The notes below the pieces were generated by a model that saw only the letters and a program-made list of their open reading frames with translations, was not told the DNA's origin and ran no database searches. DNA of 64,000 nt. Origin: Branchiibius cervicis (lineage in GTDB: Bacteria; Actinomycetota; Actinomycetes; Actinomycetales; Dermatophilaceae). How positions within the stretch are numbered: the stretch's first letter is position 1; each line of letters starts with the position of its first letter. Location: positions 3,100,001 through 3,164,000 of the forward strand of contig NZ_JBHSWJ010000002.1 of the NCBI RefSeq assembly GCF_042661605.1. The letters run 5' to 3'. Positions 8,871 to 16,151 of this stretch are shown here, piece by piece. The translations under genes were made by a program, and so were the position numbers.

Positions 8871-9669
8871 TCGAATCATCGATCGGCCGCAGCCGCAGTG
8901 TGCCGTCCCGGGTGTCGTAGGTCTGCACCCACTGGTCGAGGAAATCCGTCCCGATCAGACCCGGAATCGCGATGTCCTGGAACATCACGGTGGGTGCTTG
9001 CTGGATGGCTCGCGGATCCGCAGCAAGGTGGAGGCTCTCCCGGAGCTCAATGAACCGACGTACGTAACTGTGACCCGTTTCGTCGACGCCTTCTAGGACC
9101 CGGATCGGCTCGGTTCCAGCGGCACCGCACGCGGCGAGCATCGTGTCGTTCAGAATGGTCGCGGCCGATCCGGTGTCGATCTCCACCTCGACCAGAGTGC
9201 CGTCCGGCAAGATCAGGTCAACCCACATGTCAACCGCAGGGCCGTCCCGGTGGACTCGGACGGGCACGACCACATCCTGCGCATCACGCAACTCATCACC
9301 GAGAACGAGCGATTTTCGTGCCGGGTCGATCGTCAACGGCAGCGCTCCCAGCACATCGAGGCCGAGGATACCGTCGACATCGCCGTCACTGCCAAGGTCG
9401 AATACGCCAGCTTCAGTTGGCGCGATCACCTCAGCACCAATCGAGAATCCGGGCAAGTCCGCCAGGGGCACCTCGATTGATTGCCCTGACATTCGCTGCC
9501 CGACGTAGGTCTTGCCGGAAGGCGCCAACCCCCACCGCTGCGCGAGACTGGGCGAGATCACCGACATTCCGATCCCGGTATCCACGATGAACCGCCCCCT
9601 GAGACCGGCACCGAGATCCGCTTCTATCCGACGAAAGTGCCCCAACTCCTCGAAGGGGATCGTCGCCAT
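8818..9669 (-). CDS. protein with two retropepsin-like aspartic protease domains
   Basis: 283 residues from ATG 9669; the next ATG upstream at 9702 is possible, but 9669 has AGGG at better spacing. The chain contains two copies of the retroviral-type aspartic protease pattern. Domain 1 has FIVDTGIGMSVIS and, about 80 residues later, ILGLDVLGALPLTID. Domain 2 has VEIDTGSAATILND followed by LIGTDFLDQWVQTYD. Each has the Asp-Thr-Gly active-site triad and the downstream hydrophobic-G motif, so one chain could form an intramolecular dimer like pepsin. There is no signal peptide or membrane segment, so it should be cytosolic. Function and substrate are unknown. Confidence 0.82.
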   Translation of the reverse strand: MATIPFEELGHFRRIEADLGAGLRGRFIVDTGIGMSVISPSLAQRWGLAPSGKTYVGQRMSGQSIEVPLADLPGFSIGAEVIAPTEAGVFDLGSDGDVDGILGLDVLGALPLTIDPARKSLVLGDELRDAQDVVVPVRVHRDGPAVDMWVDLILPDGTLVEVEIDTGSAATILNDTMLAACGAAGTEPIRVLEGVDETGHSYVRRFIELRESLHLAADPRAIQQAPTVMFQDIAIPGLIGTDFLDQWVQTYDTRDGTLRLRPIDDSTISTAQHPSLESVPANP

Positions 9670-9718
9670 GCCGAAGACCCTAACGATCGACGTCCGGTTC
9701 ATGCACCCTTGATAATCG

Positions 9719-9787
9719 ACGAAACCACCACAAGTCGCCCTCGCCATCGGCACCCCCGCCCCGATACGTGACGAAACCGCCACGAGT
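9719..9787. repeat. pair of 18-bp direct repeats
   Basis: GACGAAACC(A/G)CCAC(A/G)AGT occurs at 9719-9736 and 9770-9787, differing at two positions, in the gene-poor gap upstream of the retropepsin gene. No third copy was noticed in the window. Confidence 0.55.
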
Positions 9788-9808
9788 TCTCGTAGGGCGG
9801 CGGGCGGC

Positions 9809-10006
9809 CTATCGCCTGGTTCGGCCTTCCGGCTCCACGACCTGCGTTCGATGGATCATCCACACGGTCTGCGGCCACCCGGCGACATCGCCATCTTCGC
9901 GGCGCAGCTCCGTGAACCCTTGCCTGCGGAAGAAGCTCGCAGCGCGGTCGTTGCCGTCGACGTACTCCTGGCCGGCGAAAATCACCGCAACGTTGTTTTC
10001 GGCCAC
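9809..10006 (-). CDS. small hypothetical protein
   Basis: 65 residues from ATG 10006. Not recognised. The text VIFAGQEYVDGNDRAASFFRRQGFTEL is protein-like; the AASFFRRQGF part faintly recalls the final strand and helix of GNAT acetyltransferases, so this could be the tail of a decayed acetyltransferase. It stands alone between two repeat pairs. Coding status is uncertain. Confidence 0.4.
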   Translation of the reverse strand: MAENNVAVIFAGQEYVDGNDRAASFFRRQGFTELRREDGDVAGWPQTVWMIHRTQVVEPEGRTRR

Positions 10007-10037
10007 GCGCGCAACCTACCGTCGGCCGCTGGTTCCC

Positions 10038-10117
10038 GCACCGGGTCGAGAGTCCCTGTCTTGCGCGCGTACGCCGACCGCGGACTCCGGCACGGGGTCG
10101 AGAGTCCCTCTATTGCG
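10038..10117. repeat. pair of 28-bp imperfect direct repeats
   Basis: Copies at 10038-10065 and 10090-10117 share 25 of 28 bases, with the invariant core GGGTCGAGAGTCCCT. They sit downstream of the LysR gene and upstream of the small hypothetical gene. There are only two copies, so this is not a CRISPR array. Confidence 0.6.
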
Positions 10118-10129
10118 GGACTCCGCTAG

Positions 10130-11020
10130 CTATTGCCGGGCCAGGTCCTTCAACGCCGCCACCATCGGTGCGACCATCGGCGCCCGACCCGCCGGCGGCG
10201 CTGTCACCGCGAACAAGGTGCGCGCGGGGGCGCCCCTCACGCGGCGTACGTGCACGCCGGGAGTCGGGTGGCACGCCGTACGGGGAATCAAGGCAACGGC
10301 CATCCCGGCTGCCACCAGGGACAGCGCCACCTCGTACGACTCGCTCTGATAGGCCACCCGCGGCTCGAAGCCCGCCTCGCGTGCCAACGCATCCAGCTGC
10401 GTGCGATGCCGCCGCCCGGGCTCCCCGCTGACCCAGTCCTCCTGCGCCAACGCCGCCAACGTCGCGGGCCCGGACGACCCGGCCAGCTGGTGATCATCAG
10501 GTACGGCGACCATCAGCGGATCGCGGATCAACCGGTGCAACTGGACCACGTCCGCGAACAGGGGCTCGGCGTACTCCGCCACCACCGCAACATCGAACTC
10601 GTCTTGACGTACCCCGACCAGCCCTGCCTCCGAACCGATTTCGACCACGGACGGCTCAACCGAAGGATGCCGTAGCCGCACGTTCGCCAAAGCATCCGCG
10701 ACCAGCGGACGGACCGTCGATGCCAGCGCACCCACCCGAAGCCGCTGCGAGCGTTGCCCGAGGTAGGTCTCCGCTCGCGCCTGCGCCCGCCCCACCAGGG
10801 TCGCGACCTGTGCGCCTTGCTCGGCAATCAACCCGCCCAGCTCGGTCAGCGAAGCACCCCGCGGCCCGCGCACCACCAACGGCGCACCGACTCTCGACTC
10901 CAACCGGGCGACCCGCTGCGTGACCGCCGCCGGGCTGATTCCCTCTGCCTGAGCTACTGCGGCGAGGCTGCCGCTGGCCGCAATGGCGTGCAGCAACTCC
11001 AGATCCGGCGCAGTGAGCAT
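10130..11020 (-). CDS. LysR-type regulator of the ThDP decarboxylase operon
   Basis: 296 residues. N-terminal helix-turn-helix: LELLHAIAASGSLAAVAQAE then ISPAAVTQRVARLESRVGA. The remainder is the LysR effector domain (LRVGALASTVRPLVADALA, then VALSLVAAGMAVALIPRTA). The gene is divergent from the split decarboxylase operon across only 71 bp and is its probable regulator. The ATG (11020-11018) lies inside a 20-bp perfect inverted repeat and has no clear Shine-Dalgarno site, so the protein probably represses its own synthesis when bound there, possibly on a leaderless message (inference). Confidence 0.9.
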   Translation of the reverse strand: MLTAPDLELLHAIAASGSLAAVAQAEGISPAAVTQRVARLESRVGAPLVVRGPRGASLTELGGLIAEQGAQVATLVGRAQARAETYLGQRSQRLRVGALASTVRPLVADALANVRLRHPSVEPSVVEIGSEAGLVGVRQDEFDVAVVAEYAEPLFADVVQLHRLIRDPLMVAVPDDHQLAGSSGPATLAALAQEDWVSGEPGRRHRTQLDALAREAGFEPRVAYQSESYEVALSLVAAGMAVALIPRTACHPTPGVHVRRVRGAPARTLFAVTAPPAGRAPMVAPMVAALKDLARQ

Positions 11021-11036
11021 TAAGCAATCTTAATGC
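11017..11036. promoter_or_regulatory. LysR operator candidate GCATTAAG-N4-CTTAATGC
   Basis: Perfect 8-bp arms around CAAT. It overlaps the LysR start codon and lies 56 bp before the decarboxylase gene, the usual place for an autoregulatory LysR site. Confidence 0.65.
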
Positions 11037-11091
11037 CAAGTGCACTCAAACGGTCTTCTCTTAACTCCGGCCACGCCGCGAAACTCGATGC

Positions 11092-11637
11092 ATGACCGTG
11101 ACAGACCAGACCTATCTCGCCGGCGCCAGCTGGCAGGACACCGTCTCCCGCGTGCTGCGGGAGGGCGGTATCCGGCAGATCGCCTACGTCCCGGACGCCG
11201 GCCACGCCGTCGCCATCCGCGACGCCATCGCAGACCCGGACATGATCGACGTCGTCTGCACCACCGAGGAAGAAGGCGTCGCGGTCGTCAGCGGCGCCTG
11301 GCTCGGCGGCCAGCGCGCGGCCCTGCTCATGCAGAGCAGCGGCGTCGGCAACTGCGTGAACGTGTTCTCCCTGCTGACCATGGGCGGCTTCCCGTTCCTG
11401 ACCCTGGTGACCATGCGCGGTGAGTACGCCGAGTTCAACCCCTGGCAGGCACCGATGGGTCTGGCCACGCAGCAGGCCCTCGAACTCATGGGCATCACCG
11501 TCTACCGCGTCGACGACCCCGCGGACGTCGAGGAGACGGTCAGCGCGGCTCTCGACACCGCCTTCCTGGCCGGCGGCCGCGTCGCGGTCCTGCTCGGCCA
11601 ACGACTGATCGGACGCAAGAAGTGGGAGCGCAACTGA
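11092..11637 (+). CDS. ThDP-dependent 2-oxoacid decarboxylase, pyrimidine-binding subunit
   Basis: 181 residues corresponding to the N-terminal (PYR) domain of thiamine-diphosphate decarboxylases, encoded separately as in sulfopyruvate decarboxylase ComD. TEEEGVAVVSGAWLGG at about residues 58-73 carries the Glu that activates the cofactor; MQSSGVGNCVNVFSLL follows. Relatives act on sulfopyruvate or phosphonopyruvate, releasing CO2 and an aldehyde. The stop shares one base with the start of the second subunit (TGATG), so the two are made together. No sulfonate or phosphonate genes are nearby, so the oxoacid is undetermined. Confidence 0.85.
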   Translation: MTVTDQTYLAGASWQDTVSRVLREGGIRQIAYVPDAGHAVAIRDAIADPDMIDVVCTTEEEGVAVVSGAWLGGQRAALLMQSSGVGNCVNVFSLLTMGGFPFLTLVTMRGEYAEFNPWQAPMGLATQQALELMGITVYRVDDPADVEETVSAALDTAFLAGGRVAVLLGQRLIGRKKWERN

Positions 11638-12242
11638 TGACCGCAACCCTGACCGAGACCACCACCCGCATCGACCGCCGCGCGTTCGTCACCGACCTGG
11701 TGAGCCAATTGCCCGACGGCGTCCTGATCGTCACCGGCCTCGGCTCCCCCAGCTACGACGTGTTCGCCTCCGGGTACCGCCCGCGCACCTTCCACCTGTG
11801 GGGTGCGATGGGTGCCGCCGTACCGATGGGCCTGGGTTTGGCTCTGGCGCAACCGGATACGCCGGTCGCTGTGATCACCGGCGACGGTGAGCAGCTGATG
11901 GGGGTCGGAGCCCTGGGCACGGTGGCGGTGCAGGCACCGCCCAACCTGACGATCGTCGTCCTCGACAACGGGCACTTCGGCGAGACCGGCATGCAGCGCA
12001 GCCACGCCGGGCTGACCACCGACTTGACCGCCGTCGCCCGGGGCTTCGGAATCGCCGATGCCGCGACCATCTCGTCCGCCGATGAGGCCAGCACGCTCGC
12101 CGAGTTGATCACGGCCAATTCGGGTACGGCGTTCCGCCGGGTCCTCATCGACGTCACCGAGCCGCCGCGTGCGTTGCCGCCCCGCGACGGGGTGGCCAAC
12201 AAGAACGCCGTGCGCACCGCCCTCGGCTTCGAAACGTTCTGA
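11637..12242 (+). CDS. ThDP-dependent 2-oxoacid decarboxylase, PP-binding subunit
   Basis: 201 residues, the C-terminal (PP) domain counterpart, like ComE. The ThDP-Mg motif is GDG at residues 82-84 and Asn 111 at the end of PPNLTIVVLDNGHFGETG, the standard GDG-X26-N spacing. LWGAMGAAVPMGLGLAL precedes it. ATG at 11637 overlaps the stop of the first subunit by one base and is preferred over an in-frame ATG 15 nt upstream. The aldehyde dehydrogenase starts 10 nt after this gene ends, so the predicted sequence is 2-oxoacid to aldehyde to carboxylate (inference). Confidence 0.87.
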   Translation: MTATLTETTTRIDRRAFVTDLVSQLPDGVLIVTGLGSPSYDVFASGYRPRTFHLWGAMGAAVPMGLGLALAQPDTPVAVITGDGEQLMGVGALGTVAVQAPPNLTIVVLDNGHFGETGMQRSHAGLTTDLTAVARGFGIADAATISSADEASTLAELITANSGTAFRRVLIDVTEPPRALPPRDGVANKNAVRTALGFETF

Positions 12243-12252
12243 GGAGACACGC

Positions 12253-13731
12253 ATGTACGACGTCCCGATGTTCATCGACGGCGCAGAGCACCGCGCGGTC
12301 GACGGTGCGTGGTTCGACAGTGAGGACCCCTACACCGGCAAACCGTGGGCGCAGGTGGCCCAGGGCGGCGCCGCGGACGTCGATCTTGCTGTCGCCACCG
12401 CGAACGCTGCACTGGAGGCCGATGCGTGGGGCGGCCTGACCGCGACCGCACGCGGTGCACTGCTGGTGCGCCTGGCGGACGTCATTGCCGAGCATGCTGA
12501 CGAACTGGCCGCCCTGGAGGTCAACGACAACGGCAAACTGCTGGCCGAGATGGCCGGTCAGGTCGCGTATGTGCCGCAATGGTTCCGCTACTACGGAGGC
12601 CTCGCCGACAAGATCGAGGGCCGGGTGCTGCCGATCGACAAGCCCGGCTATTTCGCCTACACCCGGCGCGAACCGGTCGGCGTCACCGCGATCATCACCC
12701 CCTGGAACTCACCCCTGCTGCTGCTCGCGTGGAAACTGGCTCCGGCATTGGCCGCTGGCTGCACCGTGGTGGTCAAGCCGTCTGAATTCACCTCTGCGTC
12801 AACGGTGGCGCTCGCTCGGCTGCTGCACGAGGCGGGGCTGCCCAAGGGTGTCTTCAACGTCGTGACCGGCTTCGGCAAGGACGTCGGCGCACCGCTCGTT
12901 GAGCACCCGGACGTGGCCAAGGTGTCCTTCACCGGGTCCGACGCGACCGGCCGGTCGATCGGAGCCTCCGCCGGCCAGGGGATCAAGCACGTCGCCCTCG
13001 AACTGGGCGGCAAGTCCCCCAACATCGTCTTCGCCGACGCTGACCTGATCTCAGCAGCGAACGGAGTCGTGTCGGGTATCTTCGCCGCCACAGGGCAGAC
13101 CTGTATCGCGGGCTCGAGGCTGCTGGTCCAGCGCGAGATCCACGACGAATTGGTCTCTCGCGTCGTCGAACTCGCCGGTACGGCGCGCATGGGCGATCCC
13201 CGGTCCCCCGACACCCAGGTGGGTCCGATCACGACCCGCCCCCAGTACCAGAAGGTGTTGTCCTACCTCGACGTCGCTCGCGAGGACGGTGCCCAGGTGG
13301 CCCTCGGTGGCGGACCTGCCGATCCGGCGGACGTCGGTGACGGCTGGTTCGTGCGGCCCACCATCTTCACCGGCGTCCGCAACGACATGCGGATCGCCCA
13401 GGAGGAAGTGTTCGGACCGGTCCTGGCGGTCATCCCGTTCGAGGATGAGGCGGATGCGGTCCGCATTGCCAACGACTCGGCGTACGGGCTGGGGGCAGGG
13501 GTCTGGACCTCGGACATGGGGAGGGCGTTGCGGATGGCGGACGCGATCAAAGCCGGCACGGTCTGGGTCAACACGTATCGTGCGGTCAGCTTCATGGCGC
13601 CGTTCGGCGGTTACAAGTCCTCCGGGGTCGGCCGGGAGAACGGCGCCGAGGCCATCGAGGAATACCTGGAGACCAAGACGGTCTGGATCAACAGCGGCGC
13701 CCCGGTGGGCAACCCCTTCGTGCTGAAGTAG
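12253..13731 (+). CDS. NAD(P)-dependent aldehyde dehydrogenase
   Basis: 492 residues, full-length ALDH superfamily member. Seen: ITPWNSPLLLLAWKLAPALA and VVKPSEFTSAS (cofactor binding), FTGSDATGRSI, the general-base Glu in HVALELGGKSPNIV, the nucleophilic Cys in FAATGQTCIAGSRLL, and EEVFGPVLAVIPF. ATG at 12253 follows GAGGAGACACGC. It oxidises an aldehyde to an acid in the cytosol; as the third gene of the LysR-controlled operon its likely substrate is the product of the split decarboxylase. Substrate identity is not readable. Confidence 0.93.
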   Translation: MYDVPMFIDGAEHRAVDGAWFDSEDPYTGKPWAQVAQGGAADVDLAVATANAALEADAWGGLTATARGALLVRLADVIAEHADELAALEVNDNGKLLAEMAGQVAYVPQWFRYYGGLADKIEGRVLPIDKPGYFAYTRREPVGVTAIITPWNSPLLLLAWKLAPALAAGCTVVVKPSEFTSASTVALARLLHEAGLPKGVFNVVTGFGKDVGAPLVEHPDVAKVSFTGSDATGRSIGASAGQGIKHVALELGGKSPNIVFADADLISAANGVVSGIFAATGQTCIAGSRLLVQREIHDELVSRVVELAGTARMGDPRSPDTQVGPITTRPQYQKVLSYLDVAREDGAQVALGGGPADPADVGDGWFVRPTIFTGVRNDMRIAQEEVFGPVLAVIPFEDEADAVRIANDSAYGLGAGVWTSDMGRALRMADAIKAGTVWVNTYRAVSFMAPFGGYKSSGVGRENGAEAIEEYLETKTVWINSGAPVGNPFVLK

Positions 13732-13819
13732 TCCCTGGTCAACTGTCGTATCCGCGTGGCACCGTTCGTTGACAGGGTGACGGCAGCCGCACCGGGCGGC
13801 GCCACGGAAGGAGCCCGTG

Positions 13820-14200
13820 ATGGCCAACTACCTGATTGCGTTCAACGACGAGTGGGTGCCCGACCAGACATCTGAGCAGCTGGTCGCCAAGGGCGCGGCC
13901 AGCATGGCCGTGCTGGAGGAGATGAAGCAGCAGGGTGTCTTCGTCTTCGCCGACGGCGGCATCGACGCCGCCACGGCGATCTGCAGCGTGGAACTCAAGG
14001 ACGGTGAGCCGGTCTTCAGCGACGGTCCCTACGCCGAGACCAAGGAGCACCTCGGCGGCTTCACGGTGATCGACGTACCTGACGATGAAGCGGCACGCTA
14101 CTGGGCCGGTCGCCTGGCGCGAGCCCTCGATTGGCCCCAGGAGGTGCACCGCTTCCCCAGCGGCATACAGGAGATCACCGAGCGGCACGGCCGGGACTGA
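13820..14200 (+). CDS. YciI/DGPF-domain protein
   Basis: 126 residues with the DGPF signature in the form SDGPYAETKEHLGGFTVIDV near the middle, placing it in the YCII-related family of ferredoxin-like dimers. Family roles are poorly defined; some members accompany ECF sigma factors, but none is present here. AAGGAG at 13808-13813 is 6 nt from ATG 13820, so that start is used rather than the adjacent GTG at 13817. It follows the aldehyde dehydrogenase by 88 bp and may be a separate unit. Confidence 0.85.
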   Translation: MANYLIAFNDEWVPDQTSEQLVAKGAASMAVLEEMKQQGVFVFADGGIDAATAICSVELKDGEPVFSDGPYAETKEHLGGFTVIDVPDDEAARYWAGRLARALDWPQEVHRFPSGIQEITERHGRD

Positions 14201-14206
14201 GGACGG

Positions 14207-14653
14207 TTACCCGACGCCGATGTCCTCGTTCCACAGATCCGGGTAGGCCGCGATGAAGTCGGTCATCATCGCCAAGCACTCCGGATCATCCAGGACGACG
14301 ACCTCCACGCCGTTCTCGGCCAGCCAGTCGTGGCCCCCGACGAACGTATGCGCTTCCCCGATCACGACCCGGGAGATGCCGAACTGGCGGACCAGGCCGC
14401 TGCAGAACCAGCACGGAGACAGCGTGGTCGCCATGGTGGTGCCGCGGTAGCTGCGCTGCCGGCCGGCATTGCGGAAGGCGTCGGTCTCGCCGTGAACGGA
14501 CGGGTCGTCGTCCTGCACCCGCCGGTTGTGGCCGCGCCCGAGCAGGGTGCCATCAGCCGCGAAAAGGGCTGCGCCGATGGGTATCCCGCCCTCTTCAAGT
14601 CCGGCCAACGCCTCCTGGCGAGCAACGGCGAGCATTTCCTGGTCCGTGGTCAT
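14207..14653 (-). CDS. yeast-type cytosine deaminase (CDA superfamily)
   Basis: 148-residue zinc deaminase. The zinc His and catalytic Glu are in HGETDAF (His54, Glu56) and the two zinc cysteines in SPCWFC (Cys81, Cys84). From memory, the whole chain resembles fungal cytosine deaminase Fcy1: GGIPIGAALF, LGRGHNRRVQ and the tail VVVLDDPECL to LWNEDIG all have direct counterparts there. Enterobacterial CodA is an unrelated amidohydrolase. Cytosine to uracil plus ammonia is the predicted reaction; other pyrimidines or guanine cannot be excluded. ATG at 14653 overlaps the permease stop (ATGA), and the permease upstream supports a salvage role. Confidence 0.85.
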   Translation of the reverse strand: MTTDQEMLAVARQEALAGLEEGGIPIGAALFAADGTLLGRGHNRRVQDDDPSVHGETDAFRNAGRQRSYRGTTMATTLSPCWFCSGLVRQFGISRVVIGEAHTFVGGHDWLAENGVEVVVLDDPECLAMMTDFIAAYPDLWNEDIGVG

Positions 14654-16050
14654 CGGACCAGTGTGCGCGACGATGCCGGCAGCACCTTGCGCAGCCCGGC
14701 GTACACCGCGGCCGCGAGAAGGAATCCGACCAGGTAGGTGACGTCGCCGACCTGCGGGTGCGCCGAGGGGATCGGCCCGGTGTAGTTGCTCTGGTTGGAG
14801 AAGAGCCACACCGAAACCACGATCCCCACCAACATGGCGATAGGGCCGGCCCAGTTGGTCCAGGTGCGGTCCTGTGCGATGGCGGCGAAGTCGGCGCCTT
14901 GATTCAGCCAGCGATCCATGAGTACGACGCCCAACCAGGGGCCGATCCAGTAGGCGATGATGAGAAGGAAGTTCTCGTAGTTCTCCCCTGCATTGCCCAT
15001 CCCGGCCAGCGCCAGCAGGAAGCCCAGGATGCCGAATCCGACGGCGACGAACGCCCGGGCCCGGTGCAGGCTGGTGCGGAAACCGATCGCGAGCGCTGAC
15101 ATCGCACCGGAGTAGATGTTCAACGCGTTGGCACAGATGGCACCGACGGCGATGCACAGCAGGGTGAGCTTGCCCAACCAGGTCGGTAGCAGGCTGGTGT
15201 AGACGCCCGGATCGACGTCAGCGGCCTTTCCCGCGGCAGACACCATTGCCGCACCGGCAGATTCGAGCACCACACAGGAGATGAGGATGCCGAGGCCGGC
15301 GAACAGGCCCGCTCGCGGGCCGTTGCCCGGTTGCTGGTAGCGCGTGTAGTCACTGGCGTAGGGGTTCCATCCGCAGGCGTAGCCGAACGAGGCGCCGGTC
15401 ATCAGCAGGAAGGCGCCCACGGTCGGCGTACCTCCGGTGCCCACACTCGGATGGGACTTGCTGAACACGATCACCGCACCCATAGCGAAGACGATCGCGA
15501 GTACCGGGAAGGCGGCCCGCTCGAACGCGTGCACCAAGTTGTGCCCGAGGAAGGCCACCCCCAGTTGCAGGAGCACGACGATCAGCAGGCACAGCCATTT
15601 CGGCAACGCACTGACCAACGCGTTCAGGGCAAGCGCGCCGCTGATGCTGTTGACCGCGAACCAGCCGATTCCCGCGACGACGGCGTTGAGCCCGGCCGGC
15701 AGAATGTTGCCGAGGAAGCCGAAACCCGTGCGGGACAGGACCATCTGGCACAGACCCGACTGCGGACCCCACGAGGACAGGACGGCGTGGGTCAGCGAGC
15801 CCAGCGCCGTACCCAGAACGATCGCGGCGATCGTCTGCCACAGGTTCAGGCCCCAGAAGAGCGGGCCCAGGATCCCGACACCGATCGTCGCGAACTCCAT
15901 GTTCGGGGACATCCAGGTCCAGAACAGATCGATCGGCCGACCGTGACGCTGGTCCAGAGGGATGACGTCGACCCCGCCGGGCTCGATCGCCAGCACGCGA
16001 TGGCCATAGTCCTCGGCTTCGATCGGGTTGACTTCGAGTTCGGCACTCAT
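14650..16050 (-). CDS. NCS1-family nucleobase permease (cytosine permease-like)
   Basis: 466-residue membrane transporter with about twelve hydrophobic segments. NCS1 features: FWTWMSPNMEFATIGVGILG at TM1, SRTGFGFLGNILPAGLNAVV, and GYACGWNPYASDYTRYQ in the middle, which is typical of purine/cytosine permeases. ATG at 16050 starts MSAELEVNPIEAED; a GTG at 16077 would add nine residues, and neither has a strong ribosome site. The stop overlaps the deaminase start by 4 nt, so permease and deaminase are translationally coupled. Substrate cytosine or a related base is inferred from the partner. Confidence 0.88.
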   Translation of the reverse strand: MSAELEVNPIEAEDYGHRVLAIEPGGVDVIPLDQRHGRPIDLFWTWMSPNMEFATIGVGILGPLFWGLNLWQTIAAIVLGTALGSLTHAVLSSWGPQSGLCQMVLSRTGFGFLGNILPAGLNAVVAGIGWFAVNSISGALALNALVSALPKWLCLLIVVLLQLGVAFLGHNLVHAFERAAFPVLAIVFAMGAVIVFSKSHPSVGTGGTPTVGAFLLMTGASFGYACGWNPYASDYTRYQQPGNGPRAGLFAGLGILISCVVLESAGAAMVSAAGKAADVDPGVYTSLLPTWLGKLTLLCIAVGAICANALNIYSGAMSALAIGFRTSLHRARAFVAVGFGILGFLLALAGMGNAGENYENFLLIIAYWIGPWLGVVLMDRWLNQGADFAAIAQDRTWTNWAGPIAMLVGIVVSVWLFSNQSNYTGPIPSAHPQVGDVTYLVGFLLAAAVYAGLRKVLPASSRTLVR

Positions 16051-16151
16051 GGCTCCAGCATCGCGCCGCCTTGGCACCTGAGAACGCCGGGCGCGTTACG
16101 GGTACGTCAAGACTTTCTGGGAATCTGCTGAACGCGACCGCCCATCCCGCC

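Noticed and set aside
10038..10117. CRISPR-like repeat pair
   Set aside because: Only two imperfect copies, no third unit and no cas genes in the window.
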